A DNA stretch of 64,000 bases. Source: Fennellomyces sp. T-0311 (Eukaryota > Mucoromycota > Mucoromycetes > Mucorales > Lichtheimiaceae). Positions 10,452 to 20,935 of the stretch are shown here, piece by piece (position 1 is the first letter of the stretch; the number at the start of each line of letters is the position of its first letter). Location of the stretch: NCBI GenBank assembly GCA_025266875.1, contig JALLLT010000006.1, positions 806,001 to 870,000 on the forward strand, in the 5' to 3' direction. The position numbers were made by a program, and so were the translations under genes. The notes beneath the pieces were generated by a model. The model was not told the origin of the DNA. It worked only from the letters and a program-made list of their open reading frames with translations, and searched no databases.

Positions 10452-11646
10452 TCACCGCTCGGCCGCGGAAGCCTCGCTGCTGGTATCAGTGACGATCTGC
10501 TCGTAACGCGGCGTGTACTCGGGCAGATCAAAGTCGACGCACACCGCCTCGTCGCCCCCTACCACCGCGGGCATCGGCGAGTCTTGATCCGCAGGGTAGT
10601 TGGTCACAATGATCGGGTACTCGAGTGTGACTGGCTCGGCGCGGAGGGTTGGGTTGGCGGTGAAATGAATGACCAGGCGAAGGCGATGCGAAATGTCTAG
10701 GAAGGGGTCGAAATGATGTGAGCGGACGGGACGGGCGACTTTGTGGACGGGTGTGCTGATGGGGAGAGGCGTGCGGATAAAGTGGGTTTCTGAGTTGCCA
10801 GAGTATGCTGGTGGATCGTACGTGGTTGCGGGGAATCGACTGATCATGGGAGGTAGGTTATGTACACCAGACTTGGTGGAGAATCTATACGCACCCATGA
10901 GCTACTTGTCCGCAGTCTCTCTCTCTCATGCACTCTACATACCTGTATGTTTCGACTTCTTCTAACGCCAGCTCTATTCGGTCCACCTCCACAAGCTCCT
11001 TCTCCACGCTCCACCGCAGTGCTATCACCACCTCGCTCGCTTCTATGGCAACCGCCTTTGGAACCTCTGCTGACCACTCGAACCACTCGCGCGCATTGTT
11101 ATATTCGATGCAGGGTATCATGGCGCTTGGGCTGGGCAAGTAGTGTCGGCAGAGTGTGACGGATCGCTGGATGCGGTATTTCTTGAAGAACGTGCCGGCT
11201 GAGAAGTTGGCAACGAGCGTGTATTCGACGTAGGCGTGTTTGGCCTTGATGCTTGGTGGGAGCGTGGCTGGCAGGTGTAGACCGAACTCGATGACCTTCT
11301 CGCCTGTGAAGATGAGCTCCTTTTCAATTTTGCACAGCGACATTGTCGAGTCGAGCCTCATGGTGGATCTGGTCTCGTCCTGCGCGAGTTCTCGTGGCAG
11401 CGCCGATACTGGCGCCTGGATATCGAGGCCTGCTTTGCCGATGAACTGGAGAGTGATGCGGTTCCATTTGAGCTTGAGATCGTTGAAGGTGACGCTGCCC
11501 ATCAGGCGTGTGCGTATGTGGGACATGGGGTTGTCTGTGGTTGCTGGGCCGATGAAGTACACGGGGGCTTCGTCGATATGCAGCTCGACGGGGGGCATTT
11601 GCGGTTTGGCTGATTTTGCCGAGTCATGGTTGTAGAATCTTCCCAT
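10452..11646 (-). CDS. Arrestin-fold trafficking adaptor
   Basis: Two exons, 10943-11646 and 10452-10839 (1092 nt, 363 aa). The first exon shows the arrestin N-domain pattern: VELHIDEAPVYFIG, LMGSVTFNDLKLKWNRITLQF, then KVIEFGLHLPATLPPSI with the conserved pro-x-leu-pro-pro phrase, and AYVEYTLVAN. The second exon has a beta-rich C-domain with PLPISTPVHKV and LRLVIHFTANPTLRAEPVTLEYPIIV. Fungal arrestin-related proteins link plasma-membrane transporters to Rsp5-type ubiquitin ligases for endocytosis. No PY motif of the PPxY kind is clear apart from a DPPAY phrase near the exon junction, which fits PPxY (PPAY). ATG 11646 is preferred. The frame stays open upstream to 11802, but that part is a T-rich leader encoding poly-Phe. 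Confidence 0.85.
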
Positions 11647-14600
11647 GGCGAAAGGTACGAGTGAGAAAAAGAGAACAACTGCGAAAAAAAAAATGAAGGG
11701 GTTGGAAAAAAGAAGGAAAAAAACACAAAAGGTTTCCCACGAGGCAGCCAACCACTTTTTTTTTCGCCTCCGCGGGAAATGCGGGTACGCTATTGGCTCC
11801 ACGCCATTGGTTCAACGCTTGTGCTCGTTCCCTTTTGTCTGTGTACCGTATGCCACGCGACGGGTAAATTGCCTTATTACTGGTGCTGATGTTACGCTGT
11901 CCTACATGCACACGTACCTAGCTCTTTTTTGTTCTTGTCGTACGGTTTTCGCTTTTCGTTGCCATGACTCTGTGGTATGACGTCGCCATGCATTCTTTTG
12001 ATGGGGTGATTATCAGACAGCCCACGCGGCTTTTCCCTATAATTTCTTGAAAAGCGTCCTCGTCCGTGCATCCCTCTTTTCATACACACGCGCGAGCCTA
12101 TGGCGAAAACCTCGGTCTAAATTGCATCAGAGCGTCTCCATGCCAACCGACCCCATGACAGTAGATGTTACAGAAATCTTAAAAGAGCGGCACAAACAAA
12201 TATGGGAAGTTGCCGTCCTTGAACGTTTCCGATGTTCCCGACGCATCCGTGCTGGTCCCTATAACTCCACATTGTTTACTTTGGAAATATCCTCGGAACA
12301 CTCTGCAGCGAGCTAATTTCGCCCACTCTCGGAAAGGTGCCACGTTTTTGCGCCGATCATTTTGGTGGATGCCGTGGCCTGCTTTCTCTTTATTTTTTTT
12401 TACATGGTCCGTGTCTTCCCATTCATGACATCATTCGGGAAAATCCCCATTTAAGATCCGGGACACACACTTCTTGCAAAAAAAAAGTCCACTCCACTGT
12501 TTAGCTGAGTCGCGGAGATTGCTGCTTGTTTACTCGGCTCCTTGCCCCATCCGTAGTCTATATTCTCTTAAGACCGTATATTTGAAGAGCCGGTCTAGTG
12601 CAATTTTTTTTGCATACATGTTGTACGCAGAACTGTGCTCCGCTAATCTTATCGTTATCGTGCAGAACAATGATAAGTTATGTTGTTGATATTAATTCTG
12701 TTGATCCCTGACATATTAATGTTGCATACTTTTGTTACGCATCAGATAATAAGTGACTACTTTCAATCGACCGGTGCACTCCATCTGATATCAAATGCTA
12801 CGTACCCTGTTCCTCGGTTAGACACATCCACCGTGATGAAGGAACCGGTTAATCCTTAACCCAAGAAGTCTACCAATATATGCACTGATCAAACTGTATT
12901 ACACAGTTCAGCATTTACTGGTGCAGCCATGTGTGTCGATCAACTTTATTTTATCACAATGTGGTAAAGTTTAACTAAAAAGGTGGCCGGCGACCAAACA
13001 CTGTTGCATATTGTAACTGAAATGTTTCAGTGCTTAATTTAGCCGCAACCCACTCCTCTAACCATTGAAGAGTCCGATGAATTGCTCTGAAATTAGTGAA
13101 AAGTAGCTGTGGTTATTGTAAACTAAAGGTAAACGATAATTGTTTTCCAATATTTTCGATCAGTTAGATTTTTAACATGGTTTACATCACACATTGACAA
13201 AGTTGGCGAGAAGAATGTCGCGTATGTATGTTCATTCCTTATTTCGATATCTTTGGTATTTACCGTCGCTTCATAAGTACAAAAAAGCCTTTTCGGATAC
13301 AGAATAATTTCATCCGACATAAAATGATTGATTGAATAGTTCAAAAGTTATTATTCATGTCTGAAAGTTATTAAACTTGCTCCTAGAGGGATTGATTGAA
13401 TATGTCGTTGCATTTGTTACGCTTTGACCTAAGTGATACGTAACAGCTATATCAACGTTGCTTTTTATGAATTTAAAAGTACTTTCCATTTATTCTACGT
13501 ATCGCACACAATATATTACTGTACTCATACTTAAAAATAAGAGCAATGCGTCATTTTTAAATGTTACGAAGGTCGTCCAAAGCTTGAACGGAACCATCAA
13601 CTAACTCATTATATCGTGGTCCTATAAACGTGCAAATCATTCTAGAGTCATAAGAACGCCATCAAAACAACCAGGATATTCAAAGTATAGCGTTTTTTCT
13701 TTAACAAACAAGACTATTTCACGCAGGTAAGTCTTGGTACAATAAAATACTGATGGCGTGAGCTTGACTTGCAACTAATGGTTAAATGATTAATCACACA
13801 TTACATCGGTAATGGAGTACGTACAAAATTCCTCGTGTTTTTTCGGCTGTCGCAAACGAGCCTCCTCTAACAAGGTTAAAGACTTAAAGAGTGTATGGAT
13901 TGCATACGTACGTACTCGAACCATAATCCCAATTTGTGAATAAGTATAGACGAAAGATGCATTTATTTGTGAACATGTTATTGTCTAGTAACTAAAATTG
14001 CATGGCTACCGGTATACCAAAGTGTATTAACCAAACATGATGTCGTGCATTGTTGGCAAACTAAAATCATAATATAGTATGGACTAGAGCGTTACAATTT
14101 GAGACCTTTAAGGTCTATGTAGGTAGCATCAGATCTCCACCTACCCTTTATTATAAAAGATAAAGTGGACATAAATGATTAAATCATCGTCAATGAGCCT
14201 AGGAATTTGTTCTTAGCAATGCTGTGGAGCCGAATAAATGGTGTTCAAGCAATTCCAAAGCTTGCCCTAATACATAAGCGAATGAGTCATGAAACCTGTG
14301 AAATTAAATCAAATTAAATATATAATACGCAGCAACATCGGATGACCACCGGTGTTCAAGTCATCATCTATTATGATCTGTTTGATCCGTGGGAATTTTA
14401 TTATCAATAGAATGTCTACTTAAATATGTACAGTGTACTTGTATTCTCTTTGAACATGTTGTGGCACGATTATAAAGTAGTTTCCAGATGTTCCACAATG
14501 TTGATCTAGTCATGACTCGCTTGAAACCATATATTCCAGCCTTTTAGATCGTATTTATACAAATTGTATCAGAGCAGCAAGTCGTGGGGACTAGGCACCA

Positions 14601-15661
14601 TATATAAAAGCATTATACTCGTAGTCTAGATCTTAAAAAATTTGATGATATACATATAATAAATTGTCGACGCGCGGCAGCTGCAAAAAAAAGAGGGGGG
14701 GGGTCTCTCTTACCACAGTTGAGTTTTTAGGATCGGTAATAAGGCGCTATATGCTGGGCGGTACTGATGAGCGGACTGTTTATCGACAAATAACTCACCT
14801 CTGGGATTGGCTCACGACAATGAGTCATAATACCAGCTGCTCTTAATGCCGACAAAATATGCATAAACGGTGTTTACTATATTGGATGTGGAACGGTACA
14901 TGGTTACCAAAGCCGATATACATACGTGTTTTTTCGATACAGCGATCGCACTTTAATCGCCCAGCAACGTTGGAGTTAAGACTTGAGATTTTAAGCTAAA
15001 GTATATGTAGGCATGCGGTGGATCGTGGTGCAAAATGTAAGATACAGAGCACTGATAAAAACTATTTCACGTAGAGCATGTGAAGGACACTTTTAGCTTT
15101 TGAAGGTGGGTACGGCAATGCTTTATTCAACATGTAGGTATACTATCCCGGGACCGAAAATTTATACAATAGTCAGTTATCAAGAACGAGAAGAAACAGC
15201 ACGGGTTTCAGATGATGCAGTATGCATATTAAATGTGTTCATGATAAAATAGTAAGCAATGCGTATTATTTAGAGATCGATTGGACATAGTAGTATTTGT
15301 ATGTCGTGATTCTTCCAGCTTTTTGCATTAATTAAACAGAATGCTTACATGATGTGTATGCCTTTAGTTCTTTCGCTTCTTTTGCAAACTTCAAAGCACT
15401 ATCGGACACGTATGTCATAACTTGATAGCCTTCCAAGCTATTGAAAGTTCCCGCGGTGCTTAATCGAAATCTGCAGCAGGAAGGTCTACTTGGAGGTGCT
15501 GCATCATATTTGGTGCAAGCATATCCATTTGATCATTCACCCGGCAATCTGGCTACGCGAATGCATGTATAAAATCGAAAAAACTTCTGTGCTTCTTTGT
15601 TACCAATCCTTTGATTCGGTACATCAAGCTTTCGGTGTTGAGGAAGAAGGGCAATTCCATT
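11647..15661. other. Gene-poor AT-rich region
   Basis: About 4 kb. A short open frame at 12140-12316 (from MPTDPMTVDVTEIL) overlaps another open frame in a different register, and I could not connect either to further exons. From 12.4 to 15.6 kb only random short frames occur. No tRNA, rRNA or terminal-repeat element was recognised. Confidence 0.5.
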
Positions 15662-16707
15662 TCATCGGTAATAACTTCGTCTACGACTTGAACTGGGACT
15701 GCGATGGTGGTATCTGCGTTCTCTCGATCGCCTCCTGCTAGATGATTCGTAATAGTAACGGTCTGAGCATATGACAGGTCATTTAATATGCACCGAATCA
15801 AAGATATATCATACTTACCTCTGGAGGACAACGGGGGGTAATGGTATCTGTCATGGGATACATCAGGACGATTGTGACGATATCTACTGCTATGGTGGTC
15901 TCTGTCACTGGTCCTCCTTGCGCTGTAACTACTTGGTTCACGACTTTTGCTTCGTTTCCTCACACTAGTATGCCCTTTGTCACTGTCACTTTGGTGCAAC
16001 TCCCAGCTTCTTTTCTGTAGTGGTTTGTCTGTGGTAGTGCCGTCCTCCTTAACACTTGACTTTTCATGACCCGCGTTGAAACGACACACTCTTGAAAACA
16101 GCGTGAGTGAAACCGCTGTTACCACTTTCTAAGCTAACGTACTTGATTGACTTGTCTTTCAGAATACGGCCGTTAAAATGGATAGCTGCATCTGCGCCTT
16201 GTTTGGTTGCAAACTCGATTGTTGCATACAAGTCGGGAGCGTGTTCGGGATCCTCCTGTAACGTCAGGTTTGTTATGGGTCCGCAGGCGCCAAACAAGAC
16301 CGGGAGATCATTGGTAATGACATTGGGTGACAGCTGATAAACATGCACGACGCTGTCTTTGGCTGTTTCGGACGGCCCGTTTTCATTCAAGGTTGTGACA
16401 CGCGAATGGAAGGAAATGACGAGAATGCGATCGCCAAGTTCAGTACCGGATAGATGGAGTGCGGTCATTGCAGCCTGGTGATCTTGGAATTCGATGGTGG
16501 CTTCTAATGAGCCATCGTTATACGGGCTGGAAAGGTTGAGCCTTTGGTCAGAGTTGCTGCTGAAAACGCCAAGGGGGAGTACCTGTCCTTCAGTTGCAGA
16601 TGGGTGACAGGGCCAAGAAATTCAAAGAGGGTACGAATGACGTCTTCGGTTGCATTGGGGGTAATGTTGGCGGCCTTCACTGTGCGTTCGCTACTGCTGT
16701 CACTCAT
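15662..16707 (-). CDS. Two-RRM SR-like splicing regulator (SREK1-like)
   Basis: Exons 16583-16707, 16139-16526, 15819-16059 and 15662-15762 give 855 nt, 284 aa in frame. RRM1 begins TVKAANITPNATEDVIRTLF and continues FLGPVTHLQLKD, then SLEATIEFQDHQAAMTAL. RRM2 has VVHVYQLSPNVITNDLPVLF, CGPITNLTL, ATIEFATKQGADAAIHFNG and SIKY. The tail is an RS domain: RKRSKSREPSSYSARR, then SSSRRRSRERRYHHRSPSSS. RRM1 with the phrase on ATED and LFEFLGPV matches the SREK1 (SFRS12) class of nuclear splicing regulators, which work with U2AF/SR proteins. The intron 16060-16138 uses a GTTAGC donor; this choice is the one that keeps frame, and an alternative GTAACA donor would need an intron of only 34 nt. It is divergent from the HGD gene. 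Confidence 0.83.
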
Positions 16708-16869
16708 AAGAATATGAGCTGATTTATCGGCACCGCCGAGACGTGATAGACAATGGGCAGAAACCTTTTTCGCACGCTGAGCCAATCGATTTTTCCCACG
16801 ATAAACAGTCAGGCATAAAGCATTGCTCCGTGTTTGCTTCCCTTCTTCTCACTTTCTCCAAACAACAGT
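16708..16869. promoter_or_regulatory. Shared divergent promoter, splicing factor / HGD
   Basis: Only 162 bp separate the two start codons (16707 minus, 16870 plus). Any promoter elements of the two genes must therefore lie here or inside the leaders. The HGD side is CT-rich (TTCCCTTCTTCTCACTTTCTCC). Confidence 0.6.
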
Positions 16870-18516
16870 ATGACTGCAGCAGACCCCTACAAGTACCACG
16901 AGGGCTTTGGGAACCACTTTAGCTCCGAAGCATTGCCGGATTCACTTCCAAAGGGTAAGGACGGCGCGGAATTGGCTTGATTGGTGTGTGCTGACCCATT
17001 GGGTACAGGCCAAAACACGCCCCAGAAGTGCCCCTACAATCTGTATGCCGAGCAGCTTTCGGGAACCGCATTCACGGCTCCTCGAACCCACAATCAACGC
17101 AGGTAAGACGAGGAGATAAGGTTGCATAGTGCCGACAACCCTTGTTGACTTCTTGCAAAAGCTGGCTGTATCGGATCCGACCCTCCGTAGTGCATACGCC
17201 CTTCAAGCCTATCGAACATCCCCTGCTCAGCTTACAAGGCGAAATAACGCCCACACAGCTCCGCTGGAGCCCCTTCGATATTGCTGAGGAGCCCCAAGAT
17301 TTTGTCCAGGGATTAAAGACCGTCAGCTTCTCAGGCGACCCAACCAGCGGCGGTGGCCTGGCCATCCACATCTACACTGCCAACCAAAGCATGGACCACA
17401 AGGCATTCTACAACTCGGATGGTGATTTCCTAATCGGTAAGTAATGTATTTGACGAGAGCTGGTTTGGATGTTGATTTTTTGGGGGTGGGGGTGGTCCAT
17501 CAGTGCCACAACAGGGTCGATTGGATATTTGTACCGAATTTGGCAAGATGATGGTTGCACCCAACGAGATCTGTGTGATTCCACGCGGCATTCGGTACTC
17601 TGTGGCATTGCCCGATGGGCCTGTGTAAGTTGCGTTTCCAACCACTAGCTACCCTGTTATAACACGACAATTAACTCTCTATGGCCAGTCGTGGGTACAT
17701 TCTCGAAGTGTTTGGCCACACGCACTTTGAGCTTCCAGATCTGGGCCCGATCGGCGCCAATGGCTTGGCAAACCCAAGAGACTTTGTCACTCCCAAGGCG
17801 GCCTACACCAAGGAGAATGGCGTGGAGTGGAGCATTGTGACCAAGTTTGGCAACAAGCTGTTTGTCGCACAGCAACAGCACAGCCCGTTTGACGTGGTTG
17901 CATGGCACGGTAACTATGTGCCATATAAGTACGCGTTGGAGAAGTTCTGCGCGGTCAACACGGTGACTTATGACCATATGGTATGCGTGTCTATTTCGCG
18001 TGCACAAGGTTGCTTCTAACGCGATATGTATAGGATCCATCCATCTTTACGGTGCTCACTGCTAAATCCACAGTACCGGGTGTCGCCATTGCCGACTTTG
18101 TGATTTTCCCTCCACGCTGGGCTGTGGGAGAAAAGACCGTAAGTATACAGAAGGTCAAAAAAATGCTTCTTCTGATATGCCATATATAGTTCCGCCCGCC
18201 TTATTTCCATCGTAACTGCATGAGTGAGTTCATGGGGTTGATCCTCGGTGACTACGAAGGCAAAGCCGATGGATTTGCTCCAGGCGGTGCCTCGCTGCAC
18301 AGTCCCATGACGCCCCACGGACCCGATGCTAAAGTATTCGAAGCTGCATCCAATGCGGAACTTAAGCCTGTCCGCGTAGGCGACAAGACACAATCATTCA
18401 TGTTCGAGACAAGTCTCCTTTTATCAGTCACACCATGGGCGCTGCGTACATGTGGAAAAGTGCAAGAGGATTATTGGAAAGCATGGGCCAGTCTAGAGCC
18501 CAAATTTGACAGTTGA
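16870..18516 (+). CDS. HGD: Homogentisate 1,2-dioxygenase
   Basis: Seven exons: 16870-16954, 17009-17102, 17162-17436, 17504-17624, 17689-17980, 18034-18138 and 18190-18516 (1299 nt, 432 aa, all in frame). The enzyme opens the ring of homogentisate to maleylacetoacetate in phenylalanine/tyrosine breakdown, using Fe(II) and O2 in the cytosol. The start [19 protein letters not shown] and the block [17 protein letters not shown] are family hallmarks. The iron site is intact: [11 protein letters not shown] carries the His and Glu ligands, and [12 protein letters not shown] carries the second His. Length matches the 430-450 aa typical of the family. No other gene of the pathway (fumarylacetoacetase, maleylacetoacetate isomerase) lies beside it in this window, so it is not part of a visible cluster. 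Confidence 0.97.
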
Positions 18517-18634
18517 AAAGGAAGGGTATATGAATTTGAAAAAAGCGTGAGAGATATGCTAGTAGAAAAAAGAAGATAGGATGCTAAAGTATAATATGAT
18601 GTGTATAAGCTATATTATTAAATTGGGGGGTCCA

Positions 18635-20038
18635 TCACAGGCCCTTCCACTCCGGTGCGTTTGGATTCAATCCTTTTTTCTTCTGGTGAAGTGGTGGCAC
18701 CAGGGCAGCTTTTGGCGAACCTGCGCGTGTTATGGGGGGCGAGACCAGTGCAAGTGGGAAATAGTCTGCCGGTCGGCGTATTACAGGCGATGACCGCATG
18801 CTGGTCGCCGCGCTGCTGGGAATCTTGACACGGCAATGGATGAGCTCACCGTTGATGTTGGTGTTGAATACGAGATACCCGTCTTCTTCCTTGACCGACT
18901 CTTCTTCCTCTTCTTCTTCTTCTTCGCTGCTCTGCGTCGACGATGGCGGCGATGAGCTCGGTGTTGGCAACTTAGCTTGGGCCACTTCGGCTTCGAGTTG
19001 GCGGATGCGGCGCTGCATCTGATCCATCTTTAGCATATCTGCTGTCTGACGCTTGTGAAACTCGACATGCTGTTGTTCAAGCTGCTTTGATCGTTTCTGC
19101 TCTTCCGTTAGACGTTGATGAAGGCTCTGACATTCGCGCTGCAACTGTTTGCCGTCCTGCCTTTGTTTCTGAAGCGCTGTTTTTAGACTCTCTGTCGTGT
19201 TCTGCAAGGTGGCCTTCTCGGCCTCGAGTCGGGCAGTTTGGCTGGATAGCGCAATCAGCCGTTTCGCACTTTCGGGTTCGTCTTCGATGTGGCGGTTAGC
19301 AGCAGGCGGCATGCTTTGACGACGTTTAAGACTGGTGCGTGCTGCCTGTGTTTGGGCCTCCAGTGCGAGCAGTCGACGATCCAGACGTGCGGTGGCCATC
19401 TCCAATTCTTCGAGTTTCTGATCATCGCGATAACTGGGACAAAAGACGGATCGAATCCGTGTATCGACTTGCTGATCGACCCTCTTGGCTATCATCTGCC
19501 AGATTCGGTCCTCGCACGTTTTGGGTGGCGAACGGTTCCCGCATTGCAAGGGGCAATACGTCTCATGAGCTGTCGCTCCTCGTCTACGGATCTATAATAT
19601 AAAAAAAGTACCGGATTTAATCTCGTGCTTCAACACTTCCCCTTCTCTAATCCCTCTTGCTCCCTGGCTCCTCCTAAGGGCAATCAGAAAGTCAAGCAGA
19701 GAGAGGAAATATTGATGGGCTACTCACGCTATCGGCCGTACTGTTGCTGTGGCAATCGTATGTCTGCTCGGCATGCTCTATCACGTGCACGATCGCTGGG
19801 TCGTCGTATACGGCGCCGAGGATGGATGCTCTGTTGGGCGCTGGGCTGGCTGGGTCGCTTGGGGAGCGTGTCAGTCTTGGGAGGGAATAAGAAGAAGAGG
19901 GCAAGGTGGATATGCGTACCTTTGGTGCTTCTCGTGGGTGTCGGCTGGCGGCGGGGTCTGGCGGCAGGACTGCCAGCACGATAAGTAACTGTGGTCTGGG
20001 CTATTGTTCGAAGGATATACCTCAATTGAAGGTTCCAT
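18635..20038 (-). CDS. Coiled-coil protein with C-terminal PAM2-like motif
   Basis: Exons 19920-20038, 19728-19875 and 18635-19591 join to 1224 nt, 407 aa without a frame break. The first 90 residues are Pro/Ser-rich, with a patch GAVYDDPAIVHVIEHAEQTY. Next comes a Cys-containing stretch, TYCPLQCGNRSPPKTCEDRIW. Residues about 130-270 are a long coiled coil (repeats such as LRKQ, QRECQSLHQRLTEEQKRSKQLEQQ). A run of nine Glu, coded by GAA/GAG repeats, follows. The protein ends with GLNPNAPEWKGL, which resembles the PAM2 motif (core L-N-P-x-A-x-x-aromatic) that binds the MLLE domain of poly(A)-binding protein. The aromatic here is Trp instead of the usual Phe. The family is not recognised; a role in mRNA biology is only a hint from that tail. 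Confidence 0.72.
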
Positions 20039-20697
20039 TTTCGACGGTCGTTTCGGTAGCAAAGGATGGTCGTCGGCAGAATCTAACTGGAAAAAAAAGT
20101 GGAAAAAGGGACCAAAATAAAAACGGTCCGTTAAATAACAATGGGACTCCTTAAAAGAAATGAATCGCCTACCTGGTGAGCTAGTTGCAAAAATAGGGCT
20201 GGGATATCTTCATTATTGCAGCATTTGCAGCCATTCGACTTGGAAATTTTTAGCATGTTTTCATCAGCCTGCATGGAGCACACATATACACACACACCTC
20301 TCTATCTGCCATTGACTTTCTAGGAGGCAGCGAGACGACGACAGGGCGCTTCCGTTTCGGAAGGGGTGGAGACGTCTGTTTTGAGCTCATGCTGGCCATC
20401 GCAATGTCGTGATTGCAAAAAGAAAAAAAAAGTTGTGTGTGCTACAAGAAAGGAAGAAGGGGGAAGAAACACTGCTCTTGTCTTTTTCTTATTTTTCCCG
20501 GTGGGCACATGCACGATGCAACAGCATCTTTTTTAATAAGTTGCTTTGGGGGTCCAGCACCGTCATCCCTTCTTTTGTTCCCCCTCTCTTTTTCTCATCG
20601 TAAATGCAACCTTTCACTTCGGACCTCTAATCCGCTGCCCATCATTTCCACTTCTTTTCTCGATTCCTCAACCGAAGTTGCCTTGACAACGGGCCAG
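20039..20697. other. Intergenic
   Basis: The 660 bp upstream of the coiled-coil gene are rich in pyrimidine and purine runs. The open frame from 20413 is low complexity in this part and is not called. Confidence 0.4.
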
Positions 20698-20935
20698 ATG
20701 ACGTTACTAGGGAGATATGTGGGTCATGAGACAATTTCAACTCAACTATGCATTGTGATGACAGGTGAGTTTTTTTTTATGATGTTGACATCCAATAACC
20801 CCCCAATATTTTTGAGAAAAACACTACTCAGCCCGTTCTCCGCTTCAGTTGCTACAATACGTGTGCCGCATTAAGGAAGCACAATGTATCACTGAAAAAC
20901 ATGTGGGTTACCCGGTCCAAGCTGTCATTCTCTGA
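20698..20935 (+). CDS. Small spliced ORF, 56 aa, unknown
   Basis: Exons 20698-20764 and 20832-20935 (171 nt) join across a 67-nt GT-AG intron. They give a continuous peptide that opens MTLLGRYVGHETISTQLCIV and ends in VGYPVQAVIL before a stop. The splice borders are good (CAG before GTGAGT, ACTACTCAG at the acceptor), and the peptide keeps one character across the junction, which random DNA seldom does. No family is recognised. It could also be the tail of a longer gene or chance. Confidence 0.35.

Noticed and set aside
10943..11802. A longer N-terminus for the arrestin-fold protein, starting at 11802
   Set aside because: The extra part is a T-rich leader read as poly-Phe. The ATG at 11646 is the first one directly before the conserved domain.
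13900..13930. Possible tRNA B-box (GGTTCGAGTA on the minus strand)
   Set aside because: It departs from the GGTTCGANTCC consensus and no cloverleaf can be folded around it.
18900..18930. Trinucleotide repeat as an independent repeat element
   Set aside because: It is the GAA/GAG run coding the Glu tract inside the coiled-coil gene.
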